Shown here in pieces: positions 26,171 to 35,351 of a stretch of 63,799 nt of DNA. Under the pieces are notes generated by a model. It was given only the letters and a program-made list of their open reading frames with translations. It was not told where the DNA came from and did not search any database. The position numbers and the translations under genes are program-made. How positions within the stretch are numbered: the stretch's first letter is position 1; every line of letters begins with the position of its first letter. This DNA comes from an uncultured bacterium (GTDB lineage: Bacteria; Bacillota; Clostridia; UBA1381), in NCBI GenBank assembly GCA_905215805.1, contig CAJMRL010000013.1, positions 1-63,799 on the forward strand, read 5' to 3'.

Positions 26171-27694
26171 ATGGCAAAATCACCGGTAGCTTTAATAATA
26201 ATGGACGGCTACGGCTTATCGGATGTTATAGACGGAAACGCTGTCAAAGCGGCTGATACACCGCATCTTGACAAGTACTTCAAGGAATATCCGAATACCC
26301 GCCTTGAAGCGAGCGGTCTTGCTGTAGGACTGCCCAAGGGACAGATGGGCAACAGCGAGGTCGGTCACACAAATATCGGCGCGGGCAGAGTCGTATACCA
26401 GATGCTTGTTAAGATCACAAAGGACATAGAAGACGGAAAAATAAGAGAAAATCAGGTTTTGAAAAATGCAATGCTTGCCGCAAAGGAATCAGGCAAAAAG
26501 CTTCATTTCACAGGACTTCTTTCAGACGGCGGCGTTCACAGCCACAACGAGCATCTTTACGGCTTGCTTGAAATGGCTAAAAGCCTGGGCGTTACAGAGA
26601 ATGTATATATCCATACCTTCCATGACGGACGTGACGTTCCGCCGACTTCGGGTATAGATTACATGAAGGATCTTGTAAAGAAAACAAAGGAAATAGGCGT
26701 AGGTAAAGTAGCAACAATTTCCGGACGTTTTTACGCTATGGATCGTGACAACGCATGGGACAGAGTAGAGAAAGCCTATGACGCTATGGTAAACGGAAAC
26801 GGTATCCAAGAAAACGACCCGGTCGAGGCTATAGCTCATTCATATGAAAACGGCGTTACCGACGAGTTTATCATTCCTACAGTTATCGATAAAAACGGCA
26901 TGATAGGCGAGGGCGACAGCGTTATTATGATAAACTTCCGTCCCGACCGCGCAAGACAGATAACGAGAGCATTTGTTGACCCTGATTTCAAGGGCTTTGA
27001 GAGAAAATATTTCAAGACCAATTATGTGTGCATGGCTCAGTATGACGCTGAAATGCCAAATGTTGAGGTTGCATATCCGCCGGAGCAGCTCCATATGACC
27101 TTCGGAGAATATATTTCAAAGCTCGGCTTGAAGCAGCTCAGAATCGCCGAAACACAGAAATACGCTCACGTTACCTTCTTCTTCAACGGCGGCGAGGAAA
27201 AGCAGTTTGAAGGCGAGGACAGAATACTTATAAAATCACCGGACGTTGAGACCTTCGATATGAAGCCGGAAATGAGCGCTTATGAGGTTTGCGATGCAGT
27301 ATGCAAGGCAATAGACGAGGACAAGTACGACGTTATTATTCTTAACTATGCAAACTGCGATATGGTAGGACATACCGGAATATTCGATGCTGCCGTAAAG
27401 GCTGTTGAGGCTGTTGACGAGTGCGTCGGAAGAATGGTGGATAAACTCCTTGAAAAGGGCGGAAAAGCTGTTATAACAGCTGACCATGGCAATGCCGACT
27501 GCCTGATAGACCCGAAGGACGGCTCTGTATTTACAGCTCACACGACAAATCCTGTTCCTATGATAGTAATCGGCGAGGGCGATGTTAAGCTCAGAGAAGG
27601 CAAGCTCTGCGACCTTTGCCCGACAATGCTCGATATGATGGGTCTGGACAAACCGGCTGAAATGACAGGTGAAAGCCTGATTGTAAAGCAGTGA
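26171..27694 (+). CDS. gpmI: 2,3-bisphosphoglycerate-independent phosphoglycerate mutase
   Basis: A 507-aa alkaline-phosphatase-fold enzyme converting 3- to 2-phosphoglycerate, requiring manganese. The metal site Asp is in MDGYGLSD, the phosphorylated Ser in MGNSEVGHTNIGAG (about residue 62), and the second metal cluster in DHGNADC. Third gene of the operon. A TIGR04076 gene overlaps its stop by four bases. Mn-dependent activity is pH sensitive and in spores is shut off by low pH. Confidence 0.97.
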   Translation: MAKSPVALIIMDGYGLSDVIDGNAVKAADTPHLDKYFKEYPNTRLEASGLAVGLPKGQMGNSEVGHTNIGAGRVVYQMLVKITKDIEDGKIRENQVLKNAMLAAKESGKKLHFTGLLSDGGVHSHNEHLYGLLEMAKSLGVTENVYIHTFHDGRDVPPTSGIDYMKDLVKKTKEIGVGKVATISGRFYAMDRDNAWDRVEKAYDAMVNGNGIQENDPVEAIAHSYENGVTDEFIIPTVIDKNGMIGEGDSVIMINFRPDRARQITRAFVDPDFKGFERKYFKTNYVCMAQYDAEMPNVEVAYPPEQLHMTFGEYISKLGLKQLRIAETQKYAHVTFFFNGGEEKQFEGEDRILIKSPDVETFDMKPEMSAYEVCDAVCKAIDEDKYDVIILNYANCDMVGHTGIFDAAVKAVEAVDECVGRMVDKLLEKGGKAVITADHGNADCLIDPKDGSVFTAHTTNPVPMIVIGEGDVKLREGKLCDLCPTMLDMMGLDKPAEMTGESLIVKQ

Positions 27695-27954
27695 AAAGAC
27701 CGAAAATAAAAATTACTTTGATTGACCGCAAGGGAGAATGCGCGTGTCATCACGGTCATAAGATAGGCGACAGCTTTGATTTTGACAAGGACCGCGGCAG
27801 GCTCTGCCCCATGGCGATGCATGTCGCTTTCCCCTATGCGGATATATTGCGATACGGAGGAGAACCGCCTAAGTCGAAGGACGGCAATATAAAATTCAGC
27901 TGCCCTGACGCTGATGTGTTGAATATATTTAAAATTGAAGTATATGACGATTAA
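27691..27954 (+). CDS. TIGR04076-family small protein
   Basis: An 87-aa soluble protein with five Cys and several His (ECACHHGHKIGD, LCPMAMHVAFPY, FSCPDADV), the pattern of the uncharacterised TIGR04076 family. It starts with GTG inside the gpmI stop, so it is translationally coupled to glycolysis. The Cys/His arrangement suggests metal binding or redox sensing, which is inference. It ends at a strong terminator. Confidence 0.8.
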   Translation: MKRPKIKITLIDRKGECACHHGHKIGDSFDFDKDRGRLCPMAMHVAFPYADILRYGGEPPKSKDGNIKFSCPDADVLNIFKIEVYDD

Positions 27955-27955
27955 T

Positions 27956-27986
27956 GGCTGCCGCATAAAAAGCGGCAGCCTGTTTT
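27956..27986 (+). terminator. terminator of the glycolytic operon
   Basis: GGCTGCCGC (27956-27964) pairs with GCGGCAGCC (27972-27980), then TGTTTT. Confidence 0.92.
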
Positions 27987-28084
27987 ATTGTTGAAAATTC
28001 ATTATATCATTTCCGCCGTATTTGTCAATTGATTTTTAAAAATATATTAAAATACTTCACACCTCAGATTTAAATACAATAAAC

Positions 28085-28120
28085 AAAACAGCGGCTATCC
28101 ATCATAATAACCGCTGTTTT
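28085..28120 (-). terminator. terminator downstream of rnpB
   Basis: AAAACAGCGG and CCGCTGTTTT form a 10-bp stem (28085-28094 with 28111-28120); on the minus strand T-rich sequence follows. Confidence 0.8.
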
Positions 28121-28148
28121 CCATATAAAATATAAAATTCAAAATAAA

Positions 28149-28469
28149 GAGCAAGTCTGTAAGCCGGGTTCTGTATTGGACGGCTATCTATCTATGTCCT
28201 TCCGTTACCGGCAGGCTCAAGCCTTTTGAGGGACAACGGCGGGCCGCCTTAACTGTCCCAAAGTTGCTCCGGATAGGGTTTACACGGGAATTCAGTTACC
28301 ATCTTCCCTGTGAGCTCTTACCTCACATTTCCACACTTACCGCAAAAGCGGCGTTTATTTTCTGTTGCACTGTCCCTGGAGTCGCCTCCGCCGGCCGTTA
28401 GCCGGTATCCTGCCCTATGGGGCCCGGACTTTCCTCAGGGCTTTTGCCCCGCAGCCGTCTGACTTACTC
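28149..28469 (-). ncRNA. rnpB: RNase P RNA, bacterial class A
   Basis: About 321 nt, minus strand. The P1 helix is closed by GAGTAAGTC (28469-28461) and GACTTGCTC (28157-28149). The conserved GAGGAAAGTCCGGGC near the 5' end, and ACAGAACCCGGCTTACA near the 3' end, are diagnostic of the catalytic core. It matures the 5' ends of tRNAs. A perfect promoter lies just upstream, and a terminator 30 nt downstream. Confidence 0.97.
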
Positions 28470-28475
28470 AATGGT

Positions 28476-28504
28476 ATTATACCCTAATACCGCATTTTTG
28501 TCAA
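28476..28504 (-). promoter_or_regulatory. rnpB promoter
   Basis: TTGACA (28504-28499) and TATAAT (28481-28476), 17-nt spacing, on the minus strand. Confidence 0.85.
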
Positions 28505-28513
28505 GCAAAAAAT

Positions 28514-29239
28514 TCACACCGTTATTCCGCCGTCCACGCTTATGACCTGACCCGTTATAAATCCGGCGTTTTCGGAAGCCAGAAACAAAGCCGCATCAGC
28601 CACTTCCTTTGGCGTCCCCATTCTCATCAGCGGAGTTTCATCGCAAAGAGCCGCCTTATCCTCCGTACTCAGCATAGCGTTCATCTCTGTTTCGATCACT
28701 CCCGGAGCTATACAGTTCACGCATATCCCCGACGGTCCCTCCTCCTTTGCAAGAGCCTTCGTAAATCCGATGACCGCCGCCTTTGACGCGCTGTAATGCA
28801 CCTCGCAGCTTCCTCCGCTTATCCCCCACATAGATGAAATATTTATGATGCGTCCGTATTTTTTTCGTATCATGTCTCCGATAAGAGCGCGTGTCATAAG
28901 GAACATCCCTTTTATATTTACATCAAATATAATATCCCAGTCTCTCTCGGAAATATCGGTAAAAAGCTTTATCTGTGAAATCCCGGCATTATTTATAAGC
29001 ACATCGCTTTCGTGTCCCCTATCCTTCATAAGCAACACAAAAGCATCTATATCCTCCGCCCTTGACACATCGCATTTCACAGCGTAAGCTCCGGTCTCTT
29101 CCGATATTTTCTTTGCTTTTTCCTCATTGCTTTTATATGTGAAATACACTCTATACCCGTTTTCGGCAAACACCCTTACGCATTCCGCACCTATTCCACG
29201 GCTTCCTCCCGTAATAACCGCTGTTTTTATCCTATTCAT
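28514..29239 (-). CDS. SDR-family reductase, EF-P 5-aminopentanone reductase-like
   Basis: A 241-aa short-chain dehydrogenase. The Rossmann motif is GGSRGIGAE (residues 9-17), the catalytic set is NNAGIS, Ser in NISSMWG, and YSASK. The block INISSMWG...CEVHYSASKAAVIGFTKALAKE and the C-terminal GFITGQVISVDGG closely resemble clostridial YmfI-type proteins, which finish the 5-aminopentanol modification of elongation factor P; a FabG-type 3-oxoacyl-ACP reductase is the alternative, but no fab genes are nearby. ATG 29239 overlaps the ppk1 stop by 8 nt. It is third in the ppx-ppk1 operon. Confidence 0.85.
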   Translation of the reverse strand: MNRIKTAVITGGSRGIGAECVRVFAENGYRVYFTYKSNEEKAKKISEETGAYAVKCDVSRAEDIDAFVLLMKDRGHESDVLINNAGISQIKLFTDISERDWDIIFDVNIKGMFLMTRALIGDMIRKKYGRIINISSMWGISGGSCEVHYSASKAAVIGFTKALAKEEGPSGICVNCIAPGVIETEMNAMLSTEDKAALCDETPLMRMGTPKEVADAALFLASENAGFITGQVISVDGGITV

Positions 29240-31415
29240 CCGCGGGCTTTTCTCTTGGAATGAACACAATTTTACTCTTTTCCTCCTTCTTGACTCTTGA
29301 ACGCTTTATTGCCTCATCCATGAAATACTCCTGACAGTCAAGCTTTTTGCGTCCTCTCAGATCGGTCTTTGTATATACGCCGTCCTGCTGGATATGCGCC
29401 CTCATATTATCGTTAAGCTGAATATCAAGCACATGCTTTACCTCTTCGCGCAGACTCTCATCCTCCACAGGAAACATTATCTCAACGCGCCTGTTTAAAT
29501 TTCTCGGCATCCAATCCGCGCTTGACAGGAATATGTTTTCATGTCCCCTATTATAGAAATAGAATATCCTCGTATGCTCCAAAAAGCGTCCGACTATCGA
29601 GCGCACCGAAATATTTTCCGACAATCCCGGCACACCGGCCCTCAGCATACATATTCCCCTTACTATCAGGTCTATTCTGACTCCGGCGCATGACGCCTCA
29701 TAAAGCAGCTCTATAATTTCAGGATCGACAAGAGAATTGAATTTTGCGATGATCCTCGCTTCGTGTCCCTCTCTTGCATTGTTTATTTCACGCAGGAGCA
29801 TTTCATTTGTCCTTCTCCTGAGCCATACCGGAGCTACAACGAGCTTCTTCCATGAATCCGGCTCACTGAAGCCCGAAAGCATATTAAAGAACGCACCCGC
29901 ATCATCTCCGATTTCCTTCTGACAGGTAAGTATGCCCATATCGCTGTAAAAGCGCGCGGTAACGTCGTTGTAGTTTCCTGTCCCCAAGTGGACATAACGC
30001 CTTATCCCGTCCTCCTCACGGCGGACTACCTCGGTTATTTTTGAATGAGTCTTAAGTCCCAAAAGCCCGTAAATAACATGGCAGCCTGCCTTTTCAAGCT
30101 TTTTCGCCCAGACTATATTATTCCCCTCGTCAAATCTCGCCTTAAGCTCCACCAATACGCTTACCATTTTTCCGTTCTCCGCCGCCTTTATCAATGCCGC
30201 TATAATAGGAGAATTTCCGCTCACACGGTAAAGCGTCTGCTTGATAGCCAAAACGTTCTCATCCTCTGCGCTTTTCCTTATCCAATCCACTATCGGCTCA
30301 AAGCTGTCATAGGGATGATGGAATAAGATATCTCCGCGCTTTATCTCCTCAAATATATCCTCACATTCGGCGATTCTCGGATGCAGCTGCGGAGAAAACG
30401 GCTTATATTTATACTTGTCAAAGCCGTCCAGCGAATAAAGCTTGTTCAGGAAAGTAAGGTCTATCGGACCGTTTATCTTATATATATCGTTCTTTTCAAT
30501 ATCAAGCTCCTCCTTGAGCTTTTCGAGAAGCTCCTTTGAAACGTCCTGCTCTATCTCAAGCCTTATAACTCCCGAGCGCTCCCTCTTTTTGAGGTTCTTT
30601 TCTATCTCTATAAGCAGATCCTCGCTGTCATCCTCATCTATAGGAATATCGGCATCCCTCATTACCCTGTACACCGAGCTGCATATAACGTCATAACGGT
30701 TAAACAGTTCCGGCAAAAATTCCTCAACTATCTCCTCCGCCAATATAAAGCTTCTTTGCCCCTTTTGAGCCGGCAGCTCCACAAGACGCGGCGTTACCGA
30801 CGGTATCTGGACAGTTACAAACGACCGTTTCTTTTTGCCTCCTATAAGCGCTCCGATATTTAACACCTTATTCTGTATAAGCGGGAACGGTCTTGACGAA
30901 TCCACCGCCATAGGCGTAAGTATCGGATACAATTCATTTGTAAAATATCTTTCAATAAACCGCTTCTGCTCCGGATCAAGCTCCTCTCTTGAAAGTATCG
31001 CTATATTCTCCATTCCAAGCAGCGGAAGCAGAGAGCGCGAATATGTGCTGTACTGCATTTCCGTCATATGATGTGTTTTTTCGGAGATAGCCTCGAGCTG
31101 TTCCTTTGGGGTCATTCCCGATGAATCCTTCTTTTTATAATCATCATGCACCATATTTTTAAGAGAAGCGACCCTGACCATAAAAAACTCGTCCAAATTT
31201 GAGCTTGTTATCGCCAAAAACTTCAGTCTTTCAAAAAGAGGATTGAGCTTGTCCTTTGCCTCATGCAGCACCCTGAAATTAAAATCCAGCCACGACAGCT
31301 CTCTGTTTATAAAATTCTCCGGCGCGCCGTAACCTTTCTCCTCCTTTAATTCCTCCTTAAACTCTTTTTTAAGCTCCTTCTTTATCTCCTTTGCAATATC
31401 CTTATCTCCTGCCAT
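29232..31415 (-). CDS. ppk1: polyphosphate kinase 1
   Basis: A 727-aa enzyme that reversibly polymerises ATP gamma-phosphate into polyphosphate. After a highly charged 30-residue Lys/Glu N-terminal extension come the N domain (FINRELSWLDFNFRVLHEA), the head domain, and two PLD-like C domains with the phospho-His in LKTHSKITEVVRRE and the second His in HTRIFYFYNRG; Arg residues for ATP binding are present. ATG 31415 overlaps the ppx stop (TGATG); a TTG at 31418 is an alternative start. Confidence 0.96.
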   Translation of the reverse strand: MAGDKDIAKEIKKELKKEFKEELKEEKGYGAPENFINRELSWLDFNFRVLHEAKDKLNPLFERLKFLAITSSNLDEFFMVRVASLKNMVHDDYKKKDSSGMTPKEQLEAISEKTHHMTEMQYSTYSRSLLPLLGMENIAILSREELDPEQKRFIERYFTNELYPILTPMAVDSSRPFPLIQNKVLNIGALIGGKKKRSFVTVQIPSVTPRLVELPAQKGQRSFILAEEIVEEFLPELFNRYDVICSSVYRVMRDADIPIDEDDSEDLLIEIEKNLKKRERSGVIRLEIEQDVSKELLEKLKEELDIEKNDIYKINGPIDLTFLNKLYSLDGFDKYKYKPFSPQLHPRIAECEDIFEEIKRGDILFHHPYDSFEPIVDWIRKSAEDENVLAIKQTLYRVSGNSPIIAALIKAAENGKMVSVLVELKARFDEGNNIVWAKKLEKAGCHVIYGLLGLKTHSKITEVVRREEDGIRRYVHLGTGNYNDVTARFYSDMGILTCQKEIGDDAGAFFNMLSGFSEPDSWKKLVVAPVWLRRRTNEMLLREINNAREGHEARIIAKFNSLVDPEIIELLYEASCAGVRIDLIVRGICMLRAGVPGLSENISVRSIVGRFLEHTRIFYFYNRGHENIFLSSADWMPRNLNRRVEIMFPVEDESLREEVKHVLDIQLNDNMRAHIQQDGVYTKTDLRGRKKLDCQEYFMDEAIKRSRVKKEEKSKIVFIPREKPADE

Positions 31416-32941
31416 CAATGCACCACTCCTTTATTAAGCTCCGGCTTCAATCCGAATACATCCTCAAAAAACTCCGCCCTATTCTTCAAAGCCACCTTTT
31501 CTATCGTTATATCATTTTTCGCGTCAGCTGTTATTATCAGCCTGTCATTTTTAACAGACGCACGTATTTTTTTGACGTTTCCGTCATATTTGAAATCAAG
31601 CGCCTGCACCAGGGAAAGTATCGCCGCAAGCTTTGATATAAGCAGCTTTCTGCTTTTGGGCATATAATTAAACGCCTCATTTTCACATATTCCGTTTTGG
31701 AAAAGCGTGATATATGAGATTATTTCATGTCCCCTCGTCGGCACACCTATAATCGGATTGGAGCTTGCAATATGATATGAAAGCCTGTTGTATTCGCTCA
31801 CATTTATATATCTTCCGGTATCGGCAAAAATAGCCGCCACCTCCAGATACAGCATATCCTTTTTTGAAAGCCCGAATTTTTTGGTAAGGCTGTTGAACAC
31901 GCACTGTGAAAATTCTATCATTCTTTCGCAGTGTCCCTCGTCAATATCATATTTTGACGCATAATATTTCGCGCTTGAGATTATGTCCGCCGTAAAAATA
32001 TGCTTCGTATGCGCATAGGCATTCTTTTCTATATACTCCACGCACATTCCGTCCGCCAGCGACACCTCTGCCGTAATAATATCGCAGCCCTGCGCCGATT
32101 CGGCAAACTTTTTATGGATAAGCACCGTCGGCAAAAGCAGCTCCGCCTCCTCGTATGATATCCTGTATTCATCGCTTATCGACTGAGGAGTTCTGTCCTT
32201 GATTATTTTGTACGCCCGCTCAAGCTCCGAAAGCTCCAGCTTCTCTCCCGATGCTCCGGAAATTCTTTTTATTATATCCATATGCGCTCCGAGCAGGACC
32301 ATATATTTATAGCTGCCGGTTTTGAATATGCTTTTTTTATAATTGTTTATCCTTGCCTTTATATATTCCTCAAGAAGTCCGGTAAATGCAACGGTCTTAT
32401 TTTGCTGTGACGAAAGCATTTCAAGCACTCTAAGTGAACCAATCGGAAGGCTTCTTGAAAAGCTGAGCTTTGACGCGCTGTAATATGAGAACTGTGTGTT
32501 TCCGGAATTTACGTCTACTATAACAGCTCCGTCCTCAATCATATCGTCAAAGCCGGGAAAATTAAGAGCCAAAGCCTTATTATGAAGAAATATTTCCTCT
32601 TCATTTGAAATTATCTCCACCTTAAGTCCGCAGCGTATAAAAGCCTGATCTATGAAATACTCGCTGTTTTTAGCCTCTCTGAAGGCTGTCGTGGCGTAGC
32701 ATTTAAAATACTGCACCCCATAGCTGTCCACAATCTTCATACACTCAAGCGCCGCACGGCATATTTCGTCTATAAGTGTATAGCTTAGTCTTCCTCCGCT
32801 GTAAACCTCAGAGCCTGCCGAGATATTGTATTTTAAGGATTCAATAATACGCACCCCTTCCTTTGCGGAAAACTGGGCGATTTTCAAGCGTATTTCGGTA
32901 GAGCCAAGCTCCATCACCGCAAATAACCTGTATTTTGGCAT
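31415..32941 (-). CDS. ppx: Ppx/GppA-family phosphatase (exopolyphosphatase-like)
   Basis: A 508-aa member of the ASKHA-fold Ppx/GppA family, followed by an HD-like helical domain. The N-terminal phosphate loop reads FAVMELGSTEIRL and the second loop VIVDVNSGNTQFSY; the ppx catalytic Glu is likely in SNEEEIFLHNKA. In the C-terminal domain the usual HD dyad is replaced (AAIFADTGRYIN), so a second hydrolase activity there is unlikely. It degrades polyphosphate or pppGpp, opposing the adjacent ppk1. ATG 32941 is 8 nt from GAGG; the upstream GTG at 32950 is within the ribosome site. Confidence 0.85.
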   Translation of the reverse strand: MPKYRLFAVMELGSTEIRLKIAQFSAKEGVRIIESLKYNISAGSEVYSGGRLSYTLIDEICRAALECMKIVDSYGVQYFKCYATTAFREAKNSEYFIDQAFIRCGLKVEIISNEEEIFLHNKALALNFPGFDDMIEDGAVIVDVNSGNTQFSYYSASKLSFSRSLPIGSLRVLEMLSSQQNKTVAFTGLLEEYIKARINNYKKSIFKTGSYKYMVLLGAHMDIIKRISGASGEKLELSELERAYKIIKDRTPQSISDEYRISYEEAELLLPTVLIHKKFAESAQGCDIITAEVSLADGMCVEYIEKNAYAHTKHIFTADIISSAKYYASKYDIDEGHCERMIEFSQCVFNSLTKKFGLSKKDMLYLEVAAIFADTGRYINVSEYNRLSYHIASSNPIIGVPTRGHEIISYITLFQNGICENEAFNYMPKSRKLLISKLAAILSLVQALDFKYDGNVKKIRASVKNDRLIITADAKNDITIEKVALKNRAEFFEDVFGLKPELNKGVVH

Positions 32942-32972
32942 TTCTTTCACCTCGATGTTTTGTTATAGCTCT

Positions 32973-33001
32973 ATTATACAATTTTTCTTGTAAAATCTCA
33001 A
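32973..33001 (-). promoter_or_regulatory. promoter of ppx-ppk1-SDR operon
   Basis: On the minus strand TTGAGA (33001-32996) and TATAAT (32978-32973), 17 nt apart. Confidence 0.7.
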
Positions 33002-33042
33002 CCTTTTTTTATGTTTTTTTTGTAAATATTACATAAAAATAA

Positions 33043-33072
33043 CCCCCTCAGCTGCAATGACCGAGGGGGCCG
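33043..33072 (-). terminator. terminator of the second toxin-antitoxin pair
   Basis: On the minus strand CCCCCTC (33069-33063) pairs with GAGGGGG (33049-33043), followed by TTATTTTT. Confidence 0.85.
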
Positions 33073-33075
33073 CCG

Positions 33076-33339
33076 TTAAAATTGCTTCAATATATCATGA
33101 TGCCCTGTATCGAGCATAAGTATAATTGCAGCTCCATCAAATTTCCATATCAAACGTACGCTCATATTTACGCTGCTTTCAAATATTTTTTCAGTGCCTT
33201 TAATCTTTTTAGTCCTAAGTGATGGGTGCATAGGATTTTCACACAACAGCGCAACTTTATTTTTGAGCTGCTGCTGTTCTGTTTTTGATAATTTTTTATA
33301 TGACTTTTTAAATCTATCCGAATATGTTATTTTATACAT
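33076..33339 (-). CDS. RelE-family mRNA interferase toxin
   Basis: An 87-aa basic protein of the RelE superfamily, YafQ/HigB-like (KITYSDRFKKSYKKLSKTEQQQLKNKV, then VRLIWKFDGAAIILMLDTGHHDIL). The C-terminal GHHD in the last strand resembles catalytic His positions of YafQ-like enzymes. It begins 2 nt after the antitoxin stop with a poor ribosome site, so it depends on coupling. It is followed by a terminator. Confidence 0.9.
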   Translation of the reverse strand: MYKITYSDRFKKSYKKLSKTEQQQLKNKVALLCENPMHPSLRTKKIKGTEKIFESSVNMSVRLIWKFDGAAIILMLDTGHHDILKQF

Positions 33340-33341
33340 TT

Positions 33342-33605
33342 TTAATCTTCATCCAACGAATTAAACATATCATCAACATTATCAAAAACAGGAATACTTC
33401 CATCTTCTATTCCATGCTTCGTCTGTGCTGCAATCTTTTCAAGCTCTTCGACATATTTTTTAGGATATATACTTACCGGAATCATATATATAACGCCATT
33501 TTTTTCGGTAATTTCAAATTTATCGCCCTCGTGAAGCTTCAATTTTCGTATCACATCCTTTGGTATAGTAACCTGAGATTTTTTTCTTAATTCCATAATT
33601 GACAT
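33342..33605 (-). CDS. AbrB/MazE-type antitoxin
   Basis: An 87-aa protein with an AbrB-fold N-terminus (ELRKKSQVTIPKDVIRKLKLHEGDKFEI) and an acidic, flexible C-terminus (SIPVFDNVDDMFNSLDED) that would bind the RelE toxin. The AbrB-plus-RelE pairing mixes antitoxin and toxin superfamilies, known but less common than RHH or PHD partners. AGGAGGTATTTAAT precedes the ATG. Confidence 0.88.
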   Translation of the reverse strand: MSIMELRKKSQVTIPKDVIRKLKLHEGDKFEITEKNGVIYMIPVSIYPKKYVEELEKIAAQTKHGIEDGSIPVFDNVDDMFNSLDED

Positions 33606-33645
33606 ATTAAATACCTCCTAAGTCCGAATTTCTTACTTTCTAACT

Positions 33646-33676
33646 ATATTATATGCTATAATCAAAAAAAAATCAA
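33646..33676 (-). promoter_or_regulatory. promoter of the second toxin-antitoxin pair
   Basis: On the minus strand TTGATT followed after 17 nt by TATAAT, about 45 nt before the antitoxin ATG. Confidence 0.6.
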
Positions 33677-33719
33677 GAGTTTTTTAGTAATCTCTCTTAT
33701 ATAAATAAGCTGATTGAAT

Positions 33720-33756
33720 CCGTTCCGTTTTTAAAACTGCGGGACGGTTTATTTTT
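33720..33756 (+). terminator. orphan plus-strand terminator upstream of dnaA
   Basis: CCGTTCCG (33720-33727) pairs with CGGGACGG (33740-33747, one G-T), followed by TTTATTTTT. No plus-strand gene precedes it, so it either insulates dnaA from antisense transcription or ends an unseen small RNA. The remainder of 33757-33862 shows nothing I recognise. Confidence 0.6.
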
Positions 33757-33862
33757 ATGAAAATATCTATTTTTATTCAATTTCAAGTTTCACCGATCCT
33801 CCCGGAACAGAAAAAATCCCACTGTCCTCAAAAAAAATCATAAACAAATTTCAATAATGACC

Positions 33863-33891
33863 TTGATTTATTCCCGAAAATTTGATATTAT
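33863..33891 (+). promoter_or_regulatory. dnaA promoter
   Basis: TTGATT (33863-33868) and TATTAT (33886-33891) with 17-nt spacing; leader about 120 nt. No DnaA box is visible in this leader. Confidence 0.55.
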
Positions 33892-34019
33892 AATATGATA
33901 GAATGGGTATGCGTCTGAAAAGCTATAATGAAGCGGGTATCCCCCCTTATTAAAGACGTCAACAGACAGCTGCGAATCAGAAATCTTAAGCGCACAGAAA
34001 TTACAAAGGAGGTAAAATA

Positions 34020-35342
34020 ATGGATATAAATGAAATTTGGAGCAAAGCACTCGAAATAATACGCACCACGATCAATTCTGCGGTTGCGTACAATGTATAT
34101 ATAGTGCAGACAACCGCAGTTTCATTTACCGATTCTGTATTTACCATTTCGGTGCCGCTCGCTTTAAGCAAAACAATGATAGACTGCCGCTACAGAGGAT
34201 GTATAGAGTCGGCTCTCGAGAGAGTGACACAGAAAAAATATACATTAAATATAGTAGTGGAGGGCGAGCAGACCGAGGAAATAAAAGAACCAAAGCCAAG
34301 ACAGGAAGAATTTGACGCGGGGAGCGTGAACCCCAAATACACATTTGAAAATTTCGTCATAGGCTCGTCCAACCATCTTGCGACCGCCGCCGCCATAAGC
34401 GCTACGGAAAATCCGGGATATATATACAATCCATTGTTCCTATACGGAAACAGCGGACTCGGAAAAACGCATCTTATGCAGGCTATGGGCAACAAGATAA
34501 AGGCAAATCACCCCGAATTTAAAATTATCTATGTTTCAAGCGAGCAGTTTATGAATGAATTTGTAGAATCGATAAAGCTCAACACAACTACAAAATTCAA
34601 GAAAAAATACCGCAGCGCCGACGTATTCCTTATAGACGACGTTCAGTTTCTCGAAAACAAGGAGGGATTGCAGGAAGAGGTATTCCATACCTTTAACGAC
34701 CTCTATTCCAGAAACAAGCAGATCGTTTTGACAAGCGACCGAAAGCCAAGCGAGCTTATAACTCTTGAGGACAGATTAAGAAACAGGTTCGGACAAGGTC
34801 TTACTATAGATATAGCGGTGCCTAATTTTGAAACCAGAGTCGCTATATTGAAAAAGAAGGCGGAAGAGCATAACTCTCATATCCCGGATGAAATTCTAAG
34901 GTACATTGCCAAGGAGATAAAATCAAACGTGCGAGAGCTTGAGGGAGCGCTCAACAAAATAATTTCCATGTCCGAGCTTTCGCATGACGAAATCACAATC
35001 CAGGTTGCCGAGGAGGTAATAAAATCGCTGCTTCCTACGGGAGGAGTCGTTAAAATAACGCCCGATAAGATCATGGACAAGGTAGCGGTCTATTACGGTA
35101 TCACAAAGGATCAGATATTGGGAAAGAGCAAAACGAAAAATATCGCGCTTCCGAGACAGGTGGCAATGTATCTATGCTCCAAGCTGACCGATATGAATTT
35201 TGTTATGATAGGCAAATCCTTCGGCGGCAAGGACCGCACGACCGCAATGCACAATATAAAGAAAATCGAAGCGGGGATAAAAACGAACGAAACTCTAAAC
35301 AGCGATATAAATTACATTATAAAGGATCTTAAATCAATGTAG
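34020..35342 (+). CDS. dnaA: chromosomal replication initiator DnaA
   Basis: A 440-aa AAA+ initiator. Domain I (residues 1-85) is followed by a short acidic linker, Walker A is GNSGLGKTH near residue 142, Walker B is VFLIDDVQFLE, and domain IV near the C-terminus carries the DnaA-box recognition signature (GKSFGGKDRTTAMHNIKKIE). It binds TTATCCACA boxes and opens oriC. AAAGGAGG precedes the ATG. It is followed by dnaN as in most bacteria, across a 306-bp region that itself contains DnaA boxes and an AT-rich tract. Confidence 0.99.
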   Translation: MDINEIWSKALEIIRTTINSAVAYNVYIVQTTAVSFTDSVFTISVPLALSKTMIDCRYRGCIESALERVTQKKYTLNIVVEGEQTEEIKEPKPRQEEFDAGSVNPKYTFENFVIGSSNHLATAAAISATENPGYIYNPLFLYGNSGLGKTHLMQAMGNKIKANHPEFKIIYVSSEQFMNEFVESIKLNTTTKFKKKYRSADVFLIDDVQFLENKEGLQEEVFHTFNDLYSRNKQIVLTSDRKPSELITLEDRLRNRFGQGLTIDIAVPNFETRVAILKKKAEEHNSHIPDEILRYIAKEIKSNVRELEGALNKIISMSELSHDEITIQVAEEVIKSLLPTGGVVKITPDKIMDKVAVYYGITKDQILGKSKTKNIALPRQVAMYLCSKLTDMNFVMIGKSFGGKDRTTAMHNIKKIEAGIKTNETLNSDINYIIKDLKSM

Positions 35343-35351
35343 TGAATAATA

